Shown here piece after piece: positions 58,974-64,000 of a stretch of 64,000 bases of DNA (positions are counted from its first letter, which is position 1; the number at the start of each line of letters is the position of its first letter). The position numbers were made by a program, and so were the translations under genes. The notes beneath the pieces were generated by a model, which was not told where the DNA came from, did no database searches, and saw only the letters and a list, made by a program, of their open reading frames with translations. Origin of the DNA: Lactifluus volemus (taxonomy: Eukaryota > Basidiomycota > Agaricomycetes > Russulales > Russulaceae). The stretch covers positions 992,001 through 1,056,000 of the forward strand of contig WTXI01000006.1 of assembly GCA_022376515.1 (NCBI GenBank), given 5' to 3'.

Positions 58974-60953
58974 ATGGCCCAGCATCCAGTCGCAGAACTC
59001 ACATCACCATCGTCATGGGCTATGGTAAGCCAGAAAATATCACCCCAGGCTAGTGGTTGATGTTCAGTCAATAGATAGAGGATAAATTCTCGCCTTATGC
59101 CAAGGAGACTCTTGCGAAGTTAGTCGCTTTCATTGAGGTCCGTAATCATGTTTAGAAGTGACTGGCGCCTCAGTCCATATGAATACCAATTATAAAGGAG
59201 GATGTCTGGCCTGCTGAGAGGTTGGCCAGGGCTCAGCTTCCTCATGGCGCGACGCGATGGCAGACGGTCATCCCCATCATCGAGAAACTCAAAGTCAAGG
59301 CTCGCAAGCTCGGCCTTTGGAACCTCTTCCTGAGCAAGTCCCATTACCCAGAACACGGCGTCCCCTTGGCTAACATCGAGGTAAGACTCTATTCTTGTCT
59401 ACTGTCCCTAGTTCACATGTTTGCAGTATGCTGTAATGGCTGAGATCATGGGACGGTCTGGTCACATGGGCTCGGAGGTGATGAACTGCTCTGCGCCGGA
59501 CACGGGCAATATGGGTATATCCGTTTTTCCATTTTACTCGGCATTCCAGTGACTTAACCCCACGGCCCAGAGGTGTTGGCTCGGTACGGAAATGCCGAGC
59601 AGCAAAAGAAGTGGCTACTTCCATTGCTGAATGGGGAAATTCGTTCGGCATTTGCGATGACGGAGAGGTTTGGTACGTTTGAAAAGTTTGTTTGAAGGAT
59701 TGCTCGCTAATTTGACCATGTAAGTTGCATCATCCGATGCAACAAACATTCGTACCTCTATTAGGCAGGAAGGTGACGAAATCGTCGTCAATGGACACAA
59801 ATGGTTCGTTTGTCTGATGTCACGAGCTTTGGTATTTCACCTGTGCTTCAGGTTCATCAGTGGGGCAGGTGACCCTAGGACAAAGGTCCATCTCGTTCTA
59901 GGCAAGAGTGACCCCAATAACTCCAGTGCATACCACCAGCAGAGCGTTGTAATTGTCCCTGCTGATGCCCCTGGCGTCAAAGTTATTCGTCAAATGATGG
60001 TCCTGGGGTATGACGGCGCACCTGAAGGACACTCGGAGATCATTTACGACAATGTCCGTGTTCCTTTGAGTAACTTGGTACTTGGCTGGGGCAGGGGATT
60101 CGAGGTCCGTGCTATGTACAGGTGCACTCTAGGCCTTTGTTCACTTCCAACAGATAATCCAAGGGCGTCTGGGACCAGGGCGAATCCATCATTGCATGCG
60201 GTCCATCGGCGCCGCCCAGATGGCATTGGACACAATGATAAAGCGTGTAACAGATCCATCTCGCAAGACCTTTGGGAAGTTCCTTTATGAACATGGTGGG
60301 TCCCATACCTGAGCCCTCTTTCGGTCCTTTGTGAAACGTCATTCCCAGGCACTGTCGTTGCGGACATTGCAAAATCCCGTGCTGAAATCGAATCTGCGCG
60401 TCTTCTCGTCCTCAGCGCTGCTTTGCAAGCAAGCTTGTCTTAGTTTTGGTATATTGGAGCTTTCCACTGAGGAAAGTTTGTAGATTGATAAGTTCAAAGC
60501 GAAGGGTGCCATGAAGGAGATAGCCATTGCAAAGGCAAGTATGGTTTTCGCGTCCGCATGATCACAATTTCACAGGGTTGTCAGTTCGTGGTACCCTCCA
60601 TGGCTCTACAAGTGGTGGACCGCGCTATGCAGGCGTTTGGCGCTGAAGGATTGAGTCAAGATCAAGACTTGGCTTTTGTCTTTGCAAACCTTCGAACGCT
60701 CCGCATAGCGGATGTGAGTCGTTGTTTTGAACTTGCCCAAGCAATCTCATGCTGACGTGCGCCAATCATATAGGGCCCTGACGCGGTCCGTCGCGCGCTG
60801 CAACTTCATGCTTTTTTTTGTGCTGATTCTCATTAATTCTAGGTTCACATCCAGCAGGTTGGGCGGCAAGAGTTGAAGAGGGCGCCGGCTCTGGCAAAAA
60901 AAGCTGCTGAGGTAAGAAGAGGGAGGAGGAGCTTTTCAATGAACATGGCCTGA
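58974..60953 (+). CDS. Acyl-CoA dehydrogenase, ACAD10/11 type
   Basis: The start [17 protein letters not shown] is joined to [87 protein letters not shown] joined to [100 protein letters not shown] and [14 protein letters not shown]. [16 protein letters not shown] and FxSGAGDPRxK are typical of the ACAD10/11 branch. It has no kinase-like N-terminus as in human ACAD11. FAD-dependent fatty acyl-CoA oxidation is inferred; the site may be peroxisome or mitochondrion. Two introns appear to use GC donors. The last exon end is uncertain. Confidence 0.88.
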
Positions 60954-61122
60954 CTATTCCTCAATAAAATTAACCGTATTTCGTGTCTATGTGCAGTATC
61001 GAATATGTACAGTATCTAACTTGGTTACTTACTGCAGTTGTTGTTTGCCATGTAAGCAATAAGCGCCCACTAGATCAGCCGGTCCCGCGCCTTTCCATCC
61101 ATCTTCCAAAGGTCTTGCCATC

Positions 61123-61623
61123 ATGCACCCCAGATGTATCATGGCACATAGAGCGGCCTCTCGAATGATAACTCTGACACGCCGCATGTCCTCCAGACCA
61201 AACTCGCAAACACCTCCACCCGACTTCGTGCTTCCACCGAAAAAACTGCGCGCACTTGTCTCTCTCTACCACCAATCCAAAACATTCATCACGCTGGAGA
61301 ACCTGGACGAGGCCATCGACCGTGCATTCACTGACTCACCCAACACGCGCTTATATGGACCCCGGAGGGTGGACTGGCCGTCCCTTCGTCTGGAGGTCAA
61401 GGAACGCGAACGGTTATCCAAATTTGGTCTCCCCGAGACCCTCAGCTCGGCGTTGAACGTGTACGATGTGGGCTATGGGGAACGGGAAGGACGTGTTGAA
61501 CAAATTTTTGATGCGATGTATGGGACGTGGCAGACGAACAAGCCGGGTCTGGAATTGCTACAGGATACATGGGAGGACGTCGAGCAAAGGTTGAAGGAAG
61601 AGGATGACAAGCCTGAAGAGTAA
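61123..61623 (+). CDS. Small putative mitochondrial protein, unrecognised
   Basis: One uninterrupted frame of 166 residues. The N-terminus MHPRCIMAHRAASRMITLTR then RMSSRPNSQTPPPDF is basic, Ser/Thr-rich and without acidic residues, as in mitochondrial presequences; start could also be MITLTRRMSS. The rest is soluble and helical: PPKKLRALVSLYHQSKTFIT, LENLDEAIDRAFTDSPNTRL, REGRVEQIFDAMYGTWQTNK, ending EEDDKPEE. The absence of an intron, rare here, and the even codon use support it as real. I do not recognise a family. Confidence 0.7.
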   Translation: MHPRCIMAHRAASRMITLTRRMSSRPNSQTPPPDFVLPPKKLRALVSLYHQSKTFITLENLDEAIDRAFTDSPNTRLYGPRRVDWPSLRLEVKERERLSKFGLPETLSSALNVYDVGYGEREGRVEQIFDAMYGTWQTNKPGLELLQDTWEDVEQRLKEEDDKPEE

Positions 61624-61926
61624 AGCTATTTCTTTCGAGGGGGCCTTGAGGTGCGTTGCGGTCTGCTATCCCTCTTCTTGAATCACTCTCTGACCCCATT
61701 TTGTTGCTAGACTGTTTTTAGTACACCCTCTAATTCTATCTGGTACTATACGCGCGTAGATTTAGCAATGCGGAAGTTCATTGTGACTAGTTACAAGCCG
61801 TCGAGACAACATACTGCGTGCCAGAAGGGTCGACCCTTGTGTTTCAAATGGGCGAAGCGAAGCGGAACGAGGTTTTTACAACAACAAACTTGGGTGTTTC
61901 TATATGCTTACATTGTAACGGACAGA
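61624..61926. other. Convergent 3' region
   Basis: About 300 bases between the small mitochondrial protein (+) and the sirtuin (-). Nothing recognised. Confidence 0.4.
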
Positions 61927-62989
61927 TTAGAGACCTAGAGCTTCCGGGATCGTTTCCTCACACGGTCCAAGAAACAAGAAATCTGCATCATCGTCCCGAT
62001 CGCTTCTTTCCAAATTGAATACGGCGACCTTCCCACCATGTCTCTGCACTGCCCTTCCATACGAAGCGGCCGGATACACCTATCATCTGTTCGTGAATGC
62101 GTTCTATGACAGACCTTCGTGTGGGTTGCTCACCGTCGATGAAGTTCCCACAACAAGACACAGATCGGCCCGATAACCAGCTCGTCGATAGTAGGAAGGT
62201 GCTGGGGCTCCTCGCCGAACCATACGACCCCTGGCCGTGCAAGCGCACCACATTTGGTGCAACGTGGCAGGTCGGCAACGTCTACGACAGGCTCAGTGAT
62301 GCCGCTCTCGACCAGCTCTTCGGTGCCGCTCAGCGCTGCGCAGATTGGTGAGCGCGTTATCAGCTCGCAGTGGCCACAGCTCTCCGAGTACAAAGCACGT
62401 CCAAGACTCTCCCATGCATCTCGAGCAACTGTGGTTCAGCAGATGACGACGATTCGGACGCCAGCTGCGCGTCCCGCTGCTGCACTTGTTCCAGAGCGCG
62501 GGCGCTCAGGCCGTCCACATTTTGCGTGATGAGCGTGAACGTTGCGTCTGGCGCCGTACTTTGTTTGCGGATGGATTCGACAGAAAATTTGGCGAGCGCG
62601 ATATGTGCCGCGTTGGGACTGGCGGCGAGGGCTCTGAGGTATAACGTCAATGAGTTTAAGGTGCAAATGCGAAAGTAAAATAGAGCAAGTGGATTTGACG
62701 CTGACTTCTCACGCCTGTAGTGGTAGAATTGCCATACCCGCGAGGGATTCGACTTGAACGCGCCGTACGATGCTAGGCTTATCGCGTCATATTTTCCCAC
62801 AAACCTCCAGCGCCTCTGAACGTTGGGATACCTGGAGCGCTTTGGATACTCATTTCAACCTTGATTTTGGGTAGATGTGAACCCACCGGAGGCTGCGGAA
62901 AGTCCAGCACCAGCGACCGCGATGATATGTTTTGATGATGACAACAACTCTTTGAAAGCTGTCATATCTTTGGATGGAAGGGAGCTCAT
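61927..62989 (-). CDS. SIRT5-type class III sirtuin (protein deacylase)
   Basis: The start [20 protein letters not shown] at 62989 is followed by [15 protein letters not shown] jo­ined to [12 protein letters not shown] and then [20 protein letters not shown] and [10 protein letters not shown]. The YHYRRE motif carries the Tyr-x-x-Arg pair that makes SIRT5 prefer succinyl and malonyl lysines. [31 protein letters not shown] and LPRCTKCG give the zinc site, then [22 protein letters not shown] joined to [20 protein letters not shown] and the end [12 protein letters not shown] at 61927. Three single bases appear lost: in the A4 at 62792-62795 (LWEKYDAIS), near 62387-62390 (VLCTSESCGHC) and in the G3 at 62169-62171 (VIGADLCL). 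Confidence 0.92.
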
Positions 62990-63312
62990 TTTAGGAGAAA
63001 CGGTAATAGACTCGGCAAGGTGGAGGGGTCAACAAATTTGTAGCCCTTGCGGGATACTGGAGTTAAGAAAGCGATATCTAGTGACCAGAGTATGCGACGA
63101 AATGGGTTTCGTTATAAAAAGAATTGGCGTTGACAAGGGCACCATGATCCTTGTCCTATTATGGTGACATGTCTCACGTGTACAACGTGACGGGAGTGTT
63201 TTGTCTCTCAATGCATTATCGGTTCAAATTGTTTGTGGCTGGCCACAATGTGAATGTGAGGTCTTGTGGACAACGGGATCAAATGGGGTCTTCTTGCCAG
63301 ATCTCTTCTCGA
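62990..63312. promoter_or_regulatory. Upstream region of the sirtuin
   Basis: About 320 bases between two minus-strand genes, holding the sirtuin promoter and the 3' end of fmc1. A short + frame (62877-63167) overlaps the sirtuin in antisense and has no motif. Confidence 0.4.
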
Positions 63313-63879
63313 TCAAGCTAAGAAAATATCCAGCCACAAGCACAACCCTTTCTGTATGTTATTTTCAAAGAGTGTAACGAAGACGCCATCCGTGCACTGC
63401 ATGGAGAGTGAAAAGCGTGCATGCACACGCCCGGAGAATGGTGGCGAATAAGCCGCAAATCTATTCTGCCTTCTTGTCCCAAGGGCTATAGGCATGTTCA
63501 GGCCAACTCTGCGAGCCGTGGCCTCTATACGCTCTTCGGCCGTCAAGTCAATGAGAGGATTATAGCGATCGAGGAGCGTCTTGACGAGGAAAGGTCACAG
63601 GTGTGCATCGACAGGACAACTTGAGCGAGAGACTCACCTTGTACATACGTTGCGAACGTAAGAATGTAATCGCATTTTGGGTGGTACTATCCAAGTCACG
63701 GACTTTGGTGGATTCAAGGATCGCGCGAAAGTTCAAAGCAGTAGTCCGATTTCGGATAGACCTTGGGCTGATCGACTAGATCATATGAGTGAGAAATGCA
63801 CGAAAGGTGTGTTAAAGATACGGACTGCCTTGTAAAGTTCCCGTAGGATAGCACGGTAGGCAGGTGCCAGCTTTGCCAT
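63313..63879 (-). CDS. fmc1: Fmc1-like mitochondrial ATP synthase assembly factor (LYR-like)
   Basis: Exon 1 from 63879 reads MAKLAPAYRAILRELYKA. An intron (GTCCGT...ATCTAG) joins it to SISPRSIRNRTTALNFRAIL then STTQNAITFLRSQRMYK, and a second intron to TLLDRYNPLIDLTAEERIEA then TARRVGLNMPI. The opening YRxILRELYKA and the closing ERYNP...EERxxATARRVGLxxP pattern match Fmc1/C7orf55, needed for F1 assembly under heat stress. The C-terminus is unsettled: family members end soon after the GLxxP block, but this frame runs on to 63313. A lost base near 63460 (AGAATAG from AGAAATAG) would end it at once. Confidence 0.8.
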
Positions 63880-64000
63880 AACACGGGTTACGGTGGCGGC
63901 CCGGGAAAGCCAATGTTTGTGGCCGACCACCACAACCCCACAACCAACCACAATCCCTTTCCACGGTTGTGCTCTTCTACTGCCACAAACATGCGGAAGT
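63880..64000. promoter_or_regulatory. Promoter side of fmc1, cut by the window edge
   Basis: 120 bases with repeated CCACAACC/CAACCAC and GTTTGTGG elements near 63922-63965. No gene seen in this piece. Confidence 0.35.

Noticed and set aside
21954..62989. Insertional RNA editing or programmed frameshifting as the cause of the frame breaks
   Set aside because: The bases to be restored are of all four kinds and mostly in homopolymers, in unrelated nuclear genes, without a common motif. Sequence error is simpler.
1..64000. CRISPR arrays, insertion sequences, phage or viral genes
   Set aside because: No regularly spaced repeats, transposase motifs or terminal inverted repeats were seen. The genome is eukaryotic.

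Overview
The window is nuclear DNA of a filamentous basidiomycete, most likely an agaricomycete. The evidence is the gene structure: nearly every protein is split by introns of about 45-70 bases with GT...AG ends, often a CTRAY-like branch site and short polypyrimidine tracts. Coding strands are preceded by CT-rich leaders, genes are packed on both strands, and the families are typical fungal ones (Zn2Cys6 regulator, HSF-type regulator, NRC-2/Fpk1 kinase, Pex11, Tvp38, Stu1/CLASP, F-box, Ivy1). No rRNA, tRNA, CRISPR array, intact transposon or virus-like gene was recognised. Gene models were assembled by eye from reading frames, splice sites and remembered family motifs, so exon ends are approximate where I say so.

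Layout. 0-24 kb is looser: the end of a DUF3425 regulator, a 14-helix MFS transporter (-), an AGC kinase (+), an HSF-type factor (+), Tvp38 (-), a small membrane/coiled-coil protein (+), Pex11 (-) and a Tctex1 light chain (+). Wide gaps separate them, including a roughly 3 kb stretch without a convincing gene (18.9-21.95 kb). 22-34 kb holds a PPR-like protein, Pch2, a SelW-like Rdx protein, CLASP, a mitochondrial rhomboid and Trs20. 34-48 kb holds a low-complexity hypothetical protein, Arp4, Erb1, a DUF2423 ribosome-biogenesis protein, SmF, NC2-beta, a Mak32-like PfkB kinase, a phosphopantetheinyl transferase and an F-box protein. 48-64 kb holds mitochondrial AspRS, an Ivy1-like I-BAR protein, bL19m, Pab2, a Zn2Cys6 factor, an ACAD10/11-type acyl-CoA dehydrogenase, a small mitochondrial protein, a SIRT5-type sirtuin and Fmc1.

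These are mostly housekeeping genes and not a dedicated pathway. From about 16 kb rightward they tend to sit in divergent pairs sharing 75-400 bp promoters and in convergent pairs. Several serve the mitochondrion (rhomboid, PPR-like, AspRS, bL19m, probable SIRT5, Fmc1), and several serve RNA or ribosome production (Erb1, DUF2423, SmF, Pab2).

The most striking signal is technical. At least 18 single-base losses, mostly in homopolymers, break conserved reading frames in PPR, Pch2, Erb1, NC2-beta, AspRS, bL19m, Pab2 and SIRT5. All are losses and I found no clear gain. This looks like consensus error and not pseudogenisation, and it will mislead automatic annotation. I found no convincing previously undescribed biological system. 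The unrecognised proteins at 16140-16428, 34708-36123 and 61123-61623 are the best candidates for new biology.
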